64,000 bases of DNA from Gnomoniopsis sp. IMI 355080 (lineage: Eukaryota; Ascomycota; Sordariomycetes; Diaporthales; Gnomoniaceae). The position numbers were made by a program, and so were the translations under genes. Of the stretch, positions 1-11,258 are shown in pieces (position 1 is the first letter of the stretch; each line of letters starts with the position of its first letter). The DNA is taken from the NCBI GenBank assembly GCA_027946555.1, contig JAPEVC010000079.1, positions 79,204-143,203 on the forward strand, read 5' to 3'. The notes below the pieces were generated by a model. The model did not search any database. It was not told the origin of the DNA and saw nothing but the letters and a program-made list of their open reading frames with translations.

Positions 1-428
1 CGAGATGCCATTCCAAGGTCATGCATGCTACACGAATGAATGGAATAGAATTTTCTGAATCACAAACTAATAGCACTGGCTAGTATTCGATGGTTCCATT
101 GCCTGTGCTGTTCACGATAGTCCAAGAGAAATCTACCTTGATGAGACTTTCAGAAGAAGAGTCCCAGGTCTAGGCATGAGACTCAAAACAATCCGAGCTT
201 GTAGAATGGTAGTGTGACCATAGAAAGACGGACCTACTAGTAGCTTAAGTATCCCATTCCGCTTCGGATTTAGCCTGGAATTCTCCACTGCCGTCGTCCC
301 CACCCGGAATTATGCGTGTGAGGATCTTCGAAAACTTTGGACCGCTTTTCACACCCTGTGACAATCAAATGCACAGTCCTGGCCACTCCCCGGACTCTCT
401 GAAGCTTACTTAGACAATCAGAGACATC
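1..428. other. Left-edge stretch without a gene
   Basis: No supportable coding region was seen on either strand. The short minus-strand frame at 270-470 overlaps the first exon of the next gene and has no recognisable features. This is probably the promoter and 5' leader of the flavin-reductase-like gene. Confidence 0.5.
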
Positions 429-1252
429 ATGTTTTACGAGCCGGGCAAGACTGATCATGGGCTGTCCCATGACCCATTCAAGGTAAGTCTGCCGCCTGTA
501 TCACGCGGCCTTCCCCAGCTGCGCAGCCTGCTTCTCGGCCGCCTGCACTGCCGGAGATCCTAACCGGAAACCAGGCATGTGTCGTGCCGAGACCAATAGG
601 CTGGATCAGCACCGTGTCCCCTTCTGGCGCGCACAATCTGGCACCCTACTCACAATTCAACAACCTGACATTTGATCCACCCTATGTCATGTTCTCGGCC
701 AATCAGACCCCCTCCGCCCAGCGGAAAGACACCGTCGCCAACGTAGAGGCCACGGGGCGATTCACATGGAACCTAGCGACGTGGGATCTGCGGGAAGCCG
801 TCAACGTCACCGCCGAGCAGGTCCCCGCCGACGTGGACGAGTTTGAGCGGGCCGGGCTCGAGAAGGAGTTCACGACGGTGCTGCAGGCGCCGCGCGTGCC
901 GATGGTCAAAGCCAGTCCCGTCAAGTTTGAGTGCGAGTACCACAGCACCCTGCGCCTGCCCGGCAACCCGCCGATGGGGACGGTGGACGTGGTGATTGCG
1001 CGCGTCGTGGCCGTGCACATTGCGGACGAGGTGCTCACGGACGGGATCCTGGACGTCAAGAAGACGCTGCCCATTGCGAGGTGTGGGTATTATCAGTATA
1101 CGGTGGTCAGAGAGACGTTTGACATGGTCATACCGAGCAGTGGGCAGCTGGGCGAGGACATACTGGGAGGCCTCGAGGGCAGCACCAAGAAGCACCGAGC
1201 GATCAAAGTCCGGCCGGACGCTGAGCAGGAAGACGGTGTAGCACCCACTTGA
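429..1252 (+). CDS. Flavin reductase-like (FMN-binding split barrel) protein
   Basis: Two exons are inferred, 429-482 and 575-1252, with a 92-nt GTAAGT..CAG intron at 483-574, giving about 243 residues. Exon 1 encodes MFYEPGKTDHGLSHDPFK and joins in frame to ACVVPRPIGWISTVS. The FYEPGK..HGL..DPF..APRPIGWIST pattern is characteristic of the DIM6/NTAB-type flavin reductase-like family, which binds FMN in a split barrel and is usually about 230-260 residues. The PRPIGW segment and the downstream S.. FNNL.FDPP.VMFS stretch fit the FMN-binding core. Known relatives reduce flavin or act as flavoprotein oxidoreductases; the substrate here cannot be told. The first ATG is preferred over the in-frame GTG at 584 because the family's N-terminus lies in exon 1. 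It is followed by a TauD-like dioxygenase and a P450 (on the opposite strand), but 1.7 kb separates them. Confidence 0.8.
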
Positions 1253-2995
1253 TTGTCTGAGATTTCGTTGAGCATTACCTGGTGTTAATCTCGATGATCA
1301 TTCCGTGTATCTTGAGGCCCGTATTCGTGTCGTGTCGTATCCAAACGAATAGAAGGTCAGACATCTTTTCCAATGGTCAATCGCGTTGTCTTGTGAATCC
1401 CTGCATCGAGAGGAGCGCAGACATGCACGAGTCTATAAATGGACAGACCGCTTTGTCAAGGGTCTGCAAGCCACCCAGTAAGTATCAGCTGCAGGACTTG
1501 GCGATTGACAGCTCGGCAATCTGTAAAATGCGACTGGATCGCCACGGGAAAGCAGAGATCGACGAGGCTGCAGACAGGGCGTCTGCGGCTGAACGGCTAT
1601 CTCGGCTGGATTCAAACATATCTTTTCGAATTACTCATCAGAAAGCTCAGAGACGTCCAAGCCTGCTCGACTATCTCTAGGTCGTGATGCTCTTTGTCTC
1701 ATGGAGCGGTCAGTCTCTCCGGCTTGCGCAAGCGATCACCTAGGTAGTGCTGATTAGTCTGGATTTTTTTGCGCATGGAATCGAGATCTTGAGTGTTTAA
1801 ACGTTCTCGAAGTCTGTGATAGGTGCGTGGCCTGGGACGATCTTAGTCCACCCAGCACGACATTGCTTGTTTAACCCGATTATGTGCGGAATGCTGTGGT
1901 TGCCTGCCAGGTCACTTTGGCCTTGTCACAGAGTACTCCACATGAGAGTCGAGTAATCCTGAGTCCGGTCTTTTAAGAGGTCCTTCACTGTGTGGCGTCA
2001 CTGTAGTGAGGCCACCTCGTTGCCCGTGCTGTACCAGAGTATTGACGGGCATGGCTTTCACCGCCGACCATGGGCACGCTTTATGCATGGGTTGCTTTTT
2101 TTTGATGTAATCGTCGCTATCAGCATCGTAATATGTACCTAGGTACCTGATGGGGAAATTGGACGTGCAGGGGAACTAAGGACTGCATACCAAGTCCGAT
2201 GACTGCCCTCCTCGATCAGCTTCCGTTCAGAACACACAGCCTTTCTAAACAGAAGTCAAACATTGAACAGATCTACAACTAAGCCGGAATCAATATATTT
2301 GTTCTAGTGACGATATCACATTCCGGTGTGGCGTTCAATACAGTATCGGAATCCTCGCAGCCCGACTGCTTTTGGTATCCGCTGTTCTGTCCCGTCAACC
2401 TGACATCAATCCTCTCATGTAACATTGCCTAGACGGATACATTCCGTGACTACAGAAAAAGCAACAAAAAAAATTACTTACAGCCAAGTACAAGAGGCTG
2501 AGGCTCTGCGGCAACTTTCTTGAAGCAGGACCCTGAAAAGCCCCGAGGACCCTGCATGAATCCGACAATACGTACTTGGGATGTGAAATCATTGGACTTA
2601 CCATTCCTAAGTGTTTCACCGATGTTTGTACGCTTCACCAGAATGGGTCATGTCGACCTTCCTGTCGCCAGTTGCGGCACAATGACTCGCTTATAAAGTT
2701 CAAAGTGGCTTGTGAAGGCAACTCACTACGAGTTTCGTGATCAAATCCCTCCAGAGACGGATATTGTGCGAATGTTCACTCTCGGGCTCTTCTGGTGGTG
2801 ACCGAATATATATATGGATCCAATGTTGGCCAATTCAATCGACTTTCTCGTCTCTCCATTTATATCCACTTAAGCAACACTTCTGCAAACTCTCTTGAAC
2901 TCGAAACTTTCGCCATCTACATACCCACCCATACCCAACCGTACACCATACTACTTCACTACTATCACAGAAAAAAGCAGACGCAAAACCTCAAG
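1253..2995. other. Gene-free stretch upstream of the dioxygenase gene
   Basis: Short frames such as 1282-1680 have no recognisable domain and atypical composition. The stretch holds a perfect 12-bp palindrome GTACCTAGGTAC at 2135-2146, a TATAAA at 2692-2697 and an alternating AT run near 2807-2816. The latter two could belong to the promoter of the gene starting at 2996, although they lie about 300 and 185 bp upstream of it. Confidence 0.4.
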
Positions 2996-4254
2996 ATGCC
3001 TTCCGCTATACAAATCGACCACCTCACCAAACTTGGTCTTCCTCCCTGCTCCAAGGCAAACGACAAGACTCAGCGCCCCTACATCGCAAAACTCGAGGCT
3101 GATGATCTGGCTGAGCTCAACAGCGGTCTCGAATTCTGGAAGGATGGCAACAACGGCGCCCCAGCCAGCGTATCCAAGGACACCTTTCCTCTGGGCAAGC
3201 TCGCTTCTCGCCTCGAAGATCTCGCTCTCAACCTCCACAAGGGCTCTGGCTTCGCCGTGCTTCGAGGTCTCGATACGAAGCAGTTTTCTGCCGAGGACAA
3301 CATGTTGATCTACCTTGGAATCTCTAGCTGGGTCGGTTCTCATCGCGGTAAGCCCCTTCATATTTACTTTATTTTATGCCTAACTTTTGCTGAACACCAT
3401 TCACAGGTGCCCAAAATAAGAAACGTGATATGGTCACTCACATCACCGATGCCAAGGAGTGGGCAAAAGTAAGTTCCTCAAATCTCACGCGTACCAGTCT
3501 CTGTCCTTTGCTAATTACCTCATTACAGGTTCCTCAAGAACAGCGTCATGGCATCCACACCAACACTGCCCTCCCCTTCCACAACGATATGGGATGCGAG
3601 ATCCTCGCCCTGCAGTACCGCGAGGTCGCCAAGCACGGCGGCGCCACATCCGTCTCCTCCGCAACCACCATCTGCGCTGAGCTCGCCGCCGACCACCCCG
3701 AGGTCCTACAGGAGCTCATGACCGCCGACTGGCCCGTCCAACTGACCGCAAAGCCCGCTCGCTTCGCTCGTCTTCCCGTCCTCGCCTATCACGAGGGCCA
3801 TGTGATTATCAGCGTGGACCCGGGCCGCCTCGGCCTCCATCCCGCCACCGCCGGCATCCGTGACGACGGCGGCTGCTGCGACTTGACCGAGGCCCAGATC
3901 CAGGCCCTCGAGGTGCTCGCGCAAGTCGCGAAGAAGCATGCCATCTCGATAGCTGCGCAGCCCGGCGACATTCTCTTCATCAACAACCTTGCCATGCTCC
4001 ACAAGCGCGACGCATATACCGACGCCGAGACGCGTCGTCACTTGGTCCGTCTTTGGTTGCGTAACCCGGAGTTGGCGTGGGAGATCCCTTTCGAGATGAA
4101 GGCTCCCTGGAAGGTGGCATATGGCCCTGTGGAAGAGGTTGGTAGCTTTCTGGTTCCCCAGGACCGCTATCAGATCGTGCCGGAGAAGGAGTACAAGGTG
4201 CCTAAATATAGCTCTGGCTCTGCTGCTTGGCTCATCGACAGTGATGAGATGTAG
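2996..4254 (+). CDS. TauD/TfdA-type Fe(II)/2-oxoglutarate dioxygenase
   Basis: Three exons, 2996-3347, 3407-3468 and 3529-4254, join in frame to 379 residues; the introns are 59 and 60 nt. The joined text GAQNKKRDMVTHITDAKEW then VPQEQRHGIHTN is continuous. Iron ligands are visible as FHNDMG (His156, Asp158) and a distal His296 in the LAMLHKRDAY segment. RRHLVRLWLR around residue 312 supplies the Arg expected to hold 2-oxoglutarate. Family members hydroxylate small substrates such as taurine, other sulfonates or trimethyllysine-like amines using 2-oxoglutarate and O2. The specific substrate cannot be assigned. The protein has no signal peptide, so it is probably cytosolic. The ATG at 2996 is preferred to the open frame further upstream because it has a good purine context (AAGATGC) and matches the expected N-terminal length. 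It converges on the P450 gene. Confidence 0.88.
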
Positions 4255-4889
4255 GTGGATACATCTAACTTGGTGCCTAAGTCGGATGCTGGGTGGATCT
4301 TCAGGTGATTACCTTGGGATGGGGCTTCGGTCTTATGGGGATCCGGGCCCTGACACTGTGGCACCGTCAAGAACAGTAAATTATTTTATAATAGTAATGA
4401 GGCTAAAATGAGGCCAGAAATTATACCAAGTCCTGGTTTCTTGTCTTTTAGGGTGGCCTGCTTCAGCTCGTATCGACCCGTTGAAACGATAGATACACAA
4501 GAATTGAAAATGCTGCTCCAACTCGATTCCAATGACGTGAGAGGAGAGAACCGTTGTATAGAGCTTTACATTATCAAGGAACTATCGAATGCGGCCTTTA
4601 TCTGACAGTACATTCGCAAGCACCTCAAATGTTATGGTCTTCAACGAGTTGAGGGTGTAGATTGTCACGGCTCTGTCTTGGGATCATGCGGGCTATCTCC
4701 CAGTCCTATGTAGACACCCCTCCATGCAGCTGCGGCTGGACCCAATATGCTGTGTTTCCTACTCTCAACGAGCCAAGAAGCTGATATCGGCTGTTCAATT
4801 CATTCCGCGTTGAAAGCCTTCGAAATCATGCGGCACTATCGCTCCTATTCCCACTTGCTGGCATGCTGCTGGTCGGTGAACTTTATGCA
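4255..4889. other. Spacer between convergent 3' ends
   Basis: This 635-bp stretch lies between the 3' ends of the dioxygenase (+) and the P450 (-). No coding region is supported. It presumably holds the two 3' untranslated regions and polyadenylation sites. Confidence 0.5.
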
Positions 4890-6563
4890 TCACTCTTCAA
4901 ATGGCGTGAACTTCTCCAAAAAGGCTCTCGCTTCGCTGACCTCCCTTTCCAGGACCTTCTTATGCTTGTCGCTCCTGACACGAATGATACACTCGAACGG
5001 CTTCGGCCGAATATTGAAGCCAGCCGTGTAATCAAAGGTGTCGTACTTCCGACCTGGGATAGGCTGGATATCATAAGCCCACAGTAACTTGGCCATGGCG
5101 ATATACAGCGAATTGGTGGCCAAATTCGCACCGGGACAAATGCGACGTCCCCAGCCGAAGGAAGAGTGTCCGTTTCTGTTCGGATGTCCCTTTCCACCGA
5201 GCTCAATGTCCACGTCAGTCCTCATTGCGCCCCCGGCCGCGGTGCTCTTGTTCCGAAGGGCGACATTCTCGTCTAGGAACCGAGGCGGGTAAAAATGGTG
5301 TGGATTGGGGTAGTACTCTTCGTTCAGATTGATAGCCCAGGAATTACCAAGCACCGTTGTGCCAGCGGGGATGTAGTAGCCTTCATAGTGATCATCTTCA
5401 GTCGACGCGTGCGGTGTACCGCCCAACACAGCGACGGGTCGCCACCGTAGAACTTCCTTACAGAACGCTCTGATATAAGGCAGGCGAGCCTCGTCGTCGA
5501 AAGTAGGTGTCCTGTCTGCACCGATGACCTCGTCCAGCTCAGCATGTGCCGCCACCAGTGTCTCTGGATGTGTGACAAGTGCAAGGAACGCCGAGCACAT
5601 GGTTGATGCAGTCGTGTCTGACCCTGCGCCAAACAGCGAGGCCGGGACAAATGAGAAGTCTCGGTCTGAGAGCGGGATTCCCTCAGACTCCCTCATCTCG
5701 AGTAACATCCTGCAAAGGGAATCGGGCAACTTCTCCTTCGAGCCCTCAGCCTCCGCCCTGGCAATGTCTCCTTTCACACGATCCGTCAGAGCCATGTTGG
5801 CAGCAGCTTCCCTCCTCCCATGGTCCTTGATATCCGCCTTCCACGGGGCCAGGAAGTCAGGGACATACTTGAGCGCAGGAATGGATTCGACGAGATACTT
5901 GCCAGGCACATTTAAGGAGGCAGAGTAGTGCATGAACTCAAAGCGCTGCCCAATGACCTTTGCATTGAGTGAGTCGATGCGGTGTCCATACGACACGCAA
6001 AACACCACGCTCGACGTAAAAGTCTCGATAAGCTTGACATAGTCCTCCGGTCGCTGGAGCAGCCCATATGCGAGCCGTGTGGCCTCGGCCTCCTGCACGG
6101 GCTTGTACAGCCGGAGCGCTTTCGGCGTGAGGGCAAGGTGCAGCAGCTTACGGCGGATACTCCACTCCTTTCCGTACGGTTGAACGAGGACGCTTGCGTT
6201 GTCCCATAGCAGCTCACCCATGGCAACCATCCGTGGGCGCGAGGAGTATTTGCTACTGCGGGATTCCATGAGTTCCGTAGCCACGACCGGGTCGGAGATA
6301 ATGACCGTTGGCTGCCGGCCTATCCAGATGGTGTAAATGGGACCATATTTCTTGGACCATTCTTGGAACTGGATCCATGGGCTTGATTTCGGGAGCTGCA
6401 ATTTATTACCGATGAACGGGAGTGGTGTTGGGCCGGGCGGCATACGAAGCCATATTACGACATCGTAAAGCAGTGTGGCTGCCGGTATGGCGACAAGCAG
6501 GGAGAGCCAGACATAGAGCGGCCACGTCGAGGGATGTACAGAGAACTGTGCGAATTGGGCCAT
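4890..6563 (-). CDS. Cytochrome P450 monooxygenase
   Basis: A single uninterrupted exon encodes 557 residues. An N-terminal hydrophobic anchor (about residues 15-38) is followed by the proline-rich hinge PPGPTPLPFIGN. The I-helix motif AGSDTT is at 313-318, the K-helix ExxR as EVLR at 371-374, a PPRF motif at about 436, and the heme-binding loop FGWGRRICPG has the cysteine ligand at Cys476. All core residues are present, so the enzyme looks functional as an ER-anchored class II P450. Its overall layout resembles fungal P450s often annotated as O-methylsterigmatocystin oxidoreductase-like, which is a family-level label and not evidence of substrate. The neighbouring dioxygenase and flavoprotein are oxidative enzymes, but no backbone synthase (PKS, NRPS, terpene) is in the window. 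The gene therefore need not belong to a biosynthetic cluster. Confidence 0.92.
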   Translation of the reverse strand: MAQFAQFSVHPSTWPLYVWLSLLVAIPAATLLYDVVIWLRMPPGPTPLPFIGNKLQLPKSSPWIQFQEWSKKYGPIYTIWIGRQPTVIISDPVVATELMESRSSKYSSRPRMVAMGELLWDNASVLVQPYGKEWSIRRKLLHLALTPKALRLYKPVQEAEATRLAYGLLQRPEDYVKLIETFTSSVVFCVSYGHRIDSLNAKVIGQRFEFMHYSASLNVPGKYLVESIPALKYVPDFLAPWKADIKDHGRREAAANMALTDRVKGDIARAEAEGSKEKLPDSLCRMLLEMRESEGIPLSDRDFSFVPASLFGAGSDTTASTMCSAFLALVTHPETLVAAHAELDEVIGADRTPTFDDEARLPYIRAFCKEVLRWRPVAVLGGTPHASTEDDHYEGYYIPAGTTVLGNSWAINLNEEYYPNPHHFYPPRFLDENVALRNKSTAAGGAMRTDVDIELGGKGHPNRNGHSSFGWGRRICPGANLATNSLYIAMAKLLWAYDIQPIPGRKYDTFDYTAGFNIRPKPFECIIRVRSDKHKKVLEREVSEARAFLEKFTPFEE

Positions 6564-7705
6564 TTTGGCGAGAACCTAGGGGGATAGGAGCAAGTAGGTC
6601 TTCAATTGAACGTGTCGGGTTTGTAAATTCAGAATCGGCTCGTTGTCTTATAAAGATGAGGGGCTCTGAGAAATGGATTCCACTTGAGCAGGCCGCATAA
6701 TGACCTCGTGACGTCCCGCTATGGGGCTCTGACACGCTATATCTCTCCATCTCCGAAACCAATTGTACCGAGGAAACTAGACCCGGAGGCTGAAAACTAG
6801 TGGTCAGTTAGAGAAAAGATAGAGGCAAAAGCCACACCATCAGCATACCGCTCGCAACCATCGGACAGTTTATCCGCTGCCGGCATTTTGCGGAGTGGCC
6901 TGGATGCCACTATTTCGACCGCTGTGCGTACCGGACTGCCGGAGTCATGTTTCCCCGCAGCAATTACCCCAGACCCCATACCCCGGATTGAGGCGATCAG
7001 TGGAGATACCGATGGGGTGGTAGACCCGAGTCGGCGAGTCCCGACAACATTCCAATTAATTCACATTGACAACGGGGGGACATTGCACAAACAAGCCTTG
7101 GTTGCAAGTTGTTCGAGGTCTTGCCCAAGTGCAACGATCAGCTCATTATTGTTTCAAACGTTGAGAGGAATGGGAAAAGACATTACATTCGCCTGTCCTC
7201 AACGGCTGGGACCTCGGGATGTTATGCCACAATTTGTCGATTCTGGGGCCACGCAAGGCCGGGAACTTAGTCGTCCCGAACGCAAAATATATTCAGGCTC
7301 AGCTCTTGCGGAAGCCACACCTACCTCATGAGCTGCCTCTCAAGTCCCCAGAAATTCCGATGTCCATAAGTGAATCTCCTTCCTTCTTCCCCTTCCCCAA
7401 TGTGGTCCAAAAAAAAAATAACGGCACTCTAAACCGTTCCGTGAACCCTCTCCAGGCGAGGCGCCGTCATCAACAGAGCGCCAGAGATCCGGCAACTGGA
7501 GCTGGCTGCTGCCAGCTCCTCAGGGACGACCTTAAAAACGCTTGATCAAGAATCCTGATTCTGACGGTGTTCACAACGGATGATATAATGCTGGTATACA
7601 TATCAGTCAGAGTATTATCGATTTCAGGGTAACTGAATTACTCATTCTCATTTTTCTTAGTCTTTCTGATCCTGGCTATAACGTGGCTTTGAGAAAATTA
7701 GAGTG
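6564..7705. other. Upstream region of the P450; no supported gene
   Basis: The plus-strand frame at 6888-7331 (147 codons) shows no recognisable domain and is not called. The left end of this stretch should contain the P450 promoter. The right end holds the 3' flank of the HET gene. Confidence 0.4.
6647..6654 (-). promoter_or_regulatory. TATA-like element upstream of the P450
   Basis: On the minus strand the sequence reads TTTATAAG about 85 bp upstream of the P450 start codon, a plausible position for a TATA element. This is a motif match only; no transcription start can be seen. Confidence 0.3.
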
Positions 7706-9595
7706 TCAGACAATCCTGTATGTGACAAACATGTCTCGCGTTTCTTCTCCGTATGTGACTTCTTTTTTCATCAGACCATGAACGAACGCATTACCTATGA
7801 ACTTGAACATGGTTCCATGAGCTCTTAGCACATAGATAGAGCCAGGGCTACCAGCCAAGCGAACAAAGACGTCTTCTTGTTGTGCCCGACGGGGTGCCAA
7901 AGCCAAACTTCCGTCTTTTGTTAGGGAGAGATTTCTCCCTGTGGTGTGGCACTGGTCAGTCAACTCTGCCGCTAGATCCCGATCCCTTGTCTTGTCTAGC
8001 TCTGTGTGCAAGTCCACCGTCGCTCGCGTTTCATCTTGACCATAGTTGTCGCTGGTGACAAGCTGAATGGCTTGATAGACATCCCTGAGAGCCTGAGAAG
8101 CCTTCTTCATTGCGTCCTTCGCAGCAACTGGCCAGTACTCGTCCGTCATGAGCGTCTGGCAAAGTACAGCGAACGCATAGTCGTGATCGTCGAACAAGTC
8201 GATTATTTCATCCACCATTATTTTCAAAGTCTTCCACGTCGCCACTGACTGCGGTGAGCCCAAGCTGAAGTCATAAAGTGCAAGGTTTCTCTCCAGAGAT
8301 GCGAGGCTGATGCCTTTGACAACCAGAATAGACTGCTCCAGAGAGTCCGATGACTCAAAGTCGACCGTGCCGACATCAACGCTCGGGTATGTTATTGTGA
8401 CATCCATGTACGAGGAGTTGACGACGGAGTAGGGTTCAGATTCAAAATCTGGTACCCAAGTAGGAAATGTTGGATCTTTAGGCCCATCCATACCCACATA
8501 ATCCAGTACATCCAACCAATCGACCTGCCCATGCCTTCTCTGACTCTTGATATATTGAATCGCAAGGTCTGTGAAACCTCTCGCTGGAGCAGCTGAATAG
8601 CTGGGAACGATGTCTAGCTCAGCTGCGTCCTCAGCCAAGCCGAGTATGCTGTATATCTTGTCCACGCTCTTGCGACAACGAAAGCTGCAAGAGAAGTACC
8701 TCATGAGCGGGTATAGCTTGAGTGTTGAATCTGTAGGCTCGACCTGGACACCGACCCCTGCATCCCTTGATTGGAGAACTTTAGATCGTACGAAGGCGAG
8801 CCACGATAGACTGGCGCAATACGTGATCTTTGGAATCACGTCTGCCCACGACATTTCGCCGAGAATTCCAAAACAATCCCACGGGATCAGGCGTACGCCT
8901 CTCAAAAAGACCCCGTGATTGTTCAACACATTTTCTTGTACGAGCCATAACCTTGTCAGCCAATCTGTAGATATGATACGTTTATCCAGATGCTCCCAGG
9001 CTGGATTGTTCATGACTTCTTTCGGGTATCGTAGCTCGATGGGAATAATAGCCTGTCTTCGTTTTGTGTTGTTGATGGAGCGGTAGGCCTCCATGACCTC
9101 GTCTCTTGTGCGGCACTTGAACACGCTAGCCTTTTCGTATTTTCGATACAGTAGCATCGCGAGGTTGATTGCATCACTGTCGCCCACTGCCTCAGGCCCG
9201 ATGTATGTAACGACTTGGCTTGCTCTTCGATATATCTCGCCCATTCTCATCACTTGCTTGCTCTTCTCCACGTCGTCATGCTGGTTGATGCAGATCTGGT
9301 CGATCCAAAAGGTCTTTGGCTGCACATCGTCGCAATCCCGAAGATCTTGCAAAGCATGATAGAGGTTTTCAGTCAGAACTATCCGGCGATGGAAGCCGTC
9401 CACCTCCAGTGGAAATGTTTGTAGGAAACCGCCCCAGACGTAACTTAGGGCGATGTATCTGGCATCATGCGAATTGACGTGTCGCAACTGACACCGGAGG
9501 GGCTCTCGTGGATTGCTGAGGAGGTCCACAACTCGGATGTCACCATCTTCCAAAGGTTTGTATGTATAATACGAGTATGTCCCCGGGTGCATCAT
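7706..9595 (-). CDS. HET-domain (heterokaryon incompatibility) protein
   Basis: One exon encodes 629 residues from the tandem ATG at 9595/9592; the frame is open slightly further only through a TTG. The HET domain (about residues 47-200) is intact: YIALSYVWG at 47-55, then FWIDQICINQHD and EKSKQVMRMGEIYRRASQVVTYIGP. In filamentous ascomycetes HET domains act as effectors of programmed cell death in non-self recognition between fusing hyphae, although most family members have no known function. The C-terminal two thirds show no recognisable domain. The N-terminus (YKPLEDGDIRVVDLL) has the usual HET-protein form, which supports the chosen start. A second HET gene lies 13 kb to the right. Confidence 0.9.
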   Translation of the reverse strand: MMHPGTYSYYTYKPLEDGDIRVVDLLSNPREPLRCQLRHVNSHDARYIALSYVWGGFLQTFPLEVDGFHRRIVLTENLYHALQDLRDCDDVQPKTFWIDQICINQHDDVEKSKQVMRMGEIYRRASQVVTYIGPEAVGDSDAINLAMLLYRKYEKASVFKCRTRDEVMEAYRSINNTKRRQAIIPIELRYPKEVMNNPAWEHLDKRIISTDWLTRLWLVQENVLNNHGVFLRGVRLIPWDCFGILGEMSWADVIPKITYCASLSWLAFVRSKVLQSRDAGVGVQVEPTDSTLKLYPLMRYFSCSFRCRKSVDKIYSILGLAEDAAELDIVPSYSAAPARGFTDLAIQYIKSQRRHGQVDWLDVLDYVGMDGPKDPTFPTWVPDFESEPYSVVNSSYMDVTITYPSVDVGTVDFESSDSLEQSILVVKGISLASLERNLALYDFSLGSPQSVATWKTLKIMVDEIIDLFDDHDYAFAVLCQTLMTDEYWPVAAKDAMKKASQALRDVYQAIQLVTSDNYGQDETRATVDLHTELDKTRDRDLAAELTDQCHTTGRNLSLTKDGSLALAPRRAQQEDVFVRLAGSPGSIYVLRAHGTMFKFIGNAFVHGLMKKEVTYGEETRDMFVTYRIV

Positions 9596-11258
9596 GATCA
9601 AACTGACGTTCCGGATGAATAGTATCGACTGAGCTCACCGAAAGGGATGGAGTTGAAGCTGCCGACAACCCGGACTTCAAGCACTTGATCTTCACGTTGT
9701 ATCTACCATGGAGATCAGTACGTAAGTTCAATTGGTTGGCTACCTAAGTACAAAGGCGATATGGTTGGGGACATTTGTCCTGAGCACACGGATGGAGAGC
9801 ACACGGATGGAGAGCCCAGCGAATCAGCTGATGTATATCTCGAGAATGCATTGAGAGCTGCATAATCTCATGTGGGCCCACCACTGTTGCAACAAGAACG
9901 CCTGGAATTGTAAGGAGGCCAATGATAGCGCTCCTACAATTGGCGGAAAGAAAAACCAAGCTTTGGTATATGCCTGGGTACCTATAAGCAGGTAACCCCG
10001 GTTTAGAGGTATTGATCAGATGGGCCTCCAGCTAATACTCGGTAGGTTCCCCAAGTGGCGTTATTCCACGTTATGGCTCATGGGAGACTCCATGAGCAAT
10101 GAGTATGGTTCGTATTGTTTTTCTTTAACATATCGGGCTCATTCTCTGCCACTAGTATGCTGTGCTTGTTCGGAAAAGGTCCGGTCGATTGATAATGCCT
10201 GAACTATGCAAACGAGATAGCGTTGGAAGGATAAGGAAACTACTGGCGAAGAGTTCATTGATATAGTATATGGAAAACTTCGTAGTGGTCGCAGAAAGAC
10301 TGGATTTCGTTATTGAGAATTTCTTCGTCTCCTTTCGCCCACACGGTAAGTATGACAGATAGGTTACCTACAAGCACTAATCGACGACAAAGGCACTTAC
10401 ACGGATTATTGGAGAAAGACTATCGAAATTACCTCTGAGTTCAATCATGAAATAGTTCTTTGCAGCATTGATGTAAGAATCAAGTTGGTTGTGACCCGTG
10501 GATTCTTATTCATTTCAGCTTTTCCCTCCCACTTTACCTCAAGGTTTTGACGCCACAAAGCCTTATTCCCGACTTTATAAATCACGTTTGTTTATCTAGG
10601 TATCTTCCTGCTCCCCAAAAGATGATTTCCCCCTCCCAACCGCGTGCCACTGGTGAAATGTTGTCTTGGTGCAATGGAGACCCTCGTCTGATGACAATTT
10701 CTTTTTCGATATGTTGACTAGGTATGGGTATCAGGCCAATACGACTACATAGGTTGTGACTTGACACAGTAGCTTACTTCTGGCCGTCTTATAGGTAACT
10801 CACGACTCTGGTGGTCCCAGGTACAGCGGTACATGTCTGCTTCCAGAGTGTCCAGGTGGTCAGTCAATCTACGCAACCAATCCAGGGCCTCCGTTGGGTC
10901 GAGTTGATGCCGGCCCATAATTACTTGTCTGGGATGATGATGGCTCTTGTTACGGGTGCTTTGGAGAACGGGCATCTTGGGGAGGTCAAGAGGATTCCAG
11001 CTAGCGGGCCAGAACCGACTCGGGCGATATTCAATACATACGTCATCGGCCGTATGGATTTTCACTTGGAACGACAAGACTTCGACCAACGATACACCCA
11101 AGCATCGGTTTTTGGCTCCGTAGACTCTCAAAAACGAAAAGGAGCTATTTAGTTAGGCACCTATCACACACATCTAAAAGAAAAGCCCGGCACCAAGGTG
11201 AATAGTGTCGACCCTCAACCCGCGAGCCGCTTTCCTGCACCTGAGATCAACATAAAAC
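9596..11258. other. Gene-free stretch with a short tandem duplication
   Basis: No gene is supported. Two overlapping opposite-strand frames, 10745-11131 (-) and 10811-11152 (+), are unrecognised and mutually exclusive. A 15-bp unit is repeated twice at 9782-9811 (see the repeat entry). The left end should hold the HET gene promoter and the right end the gluconokinase promoter. Confidence 0.4.
9782..9811. repeat. Two tandem copies of a 15-bp unit
   Basis: The unit GAGCACACGGATGGA occurs twice without interruption, followed by GAGC, the start of a third copy. It looks like a local slippage duplication upstream of the HET gene. No function is implied. Confidence 0.8.

Noticed and set aside
1282..1680. 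132-codon plus-strand frame after the flavin-reductase-like gene.
   Set aside because: Irregular codon use and no recognisable features; overlaps other short frames.
6888..7331. 147-codon plus-strand frame upstream of the P450.
   Set aside because: No family resemblance, no signal peptide, and likely promoter DNA; chance frame.
10745..11152. Overlapping opposite-strand frames of 128 and 113 codons upstream of the gluconokinase.
   Set aside because: Only one could be real and neither shows a domain or splice-supported extension.
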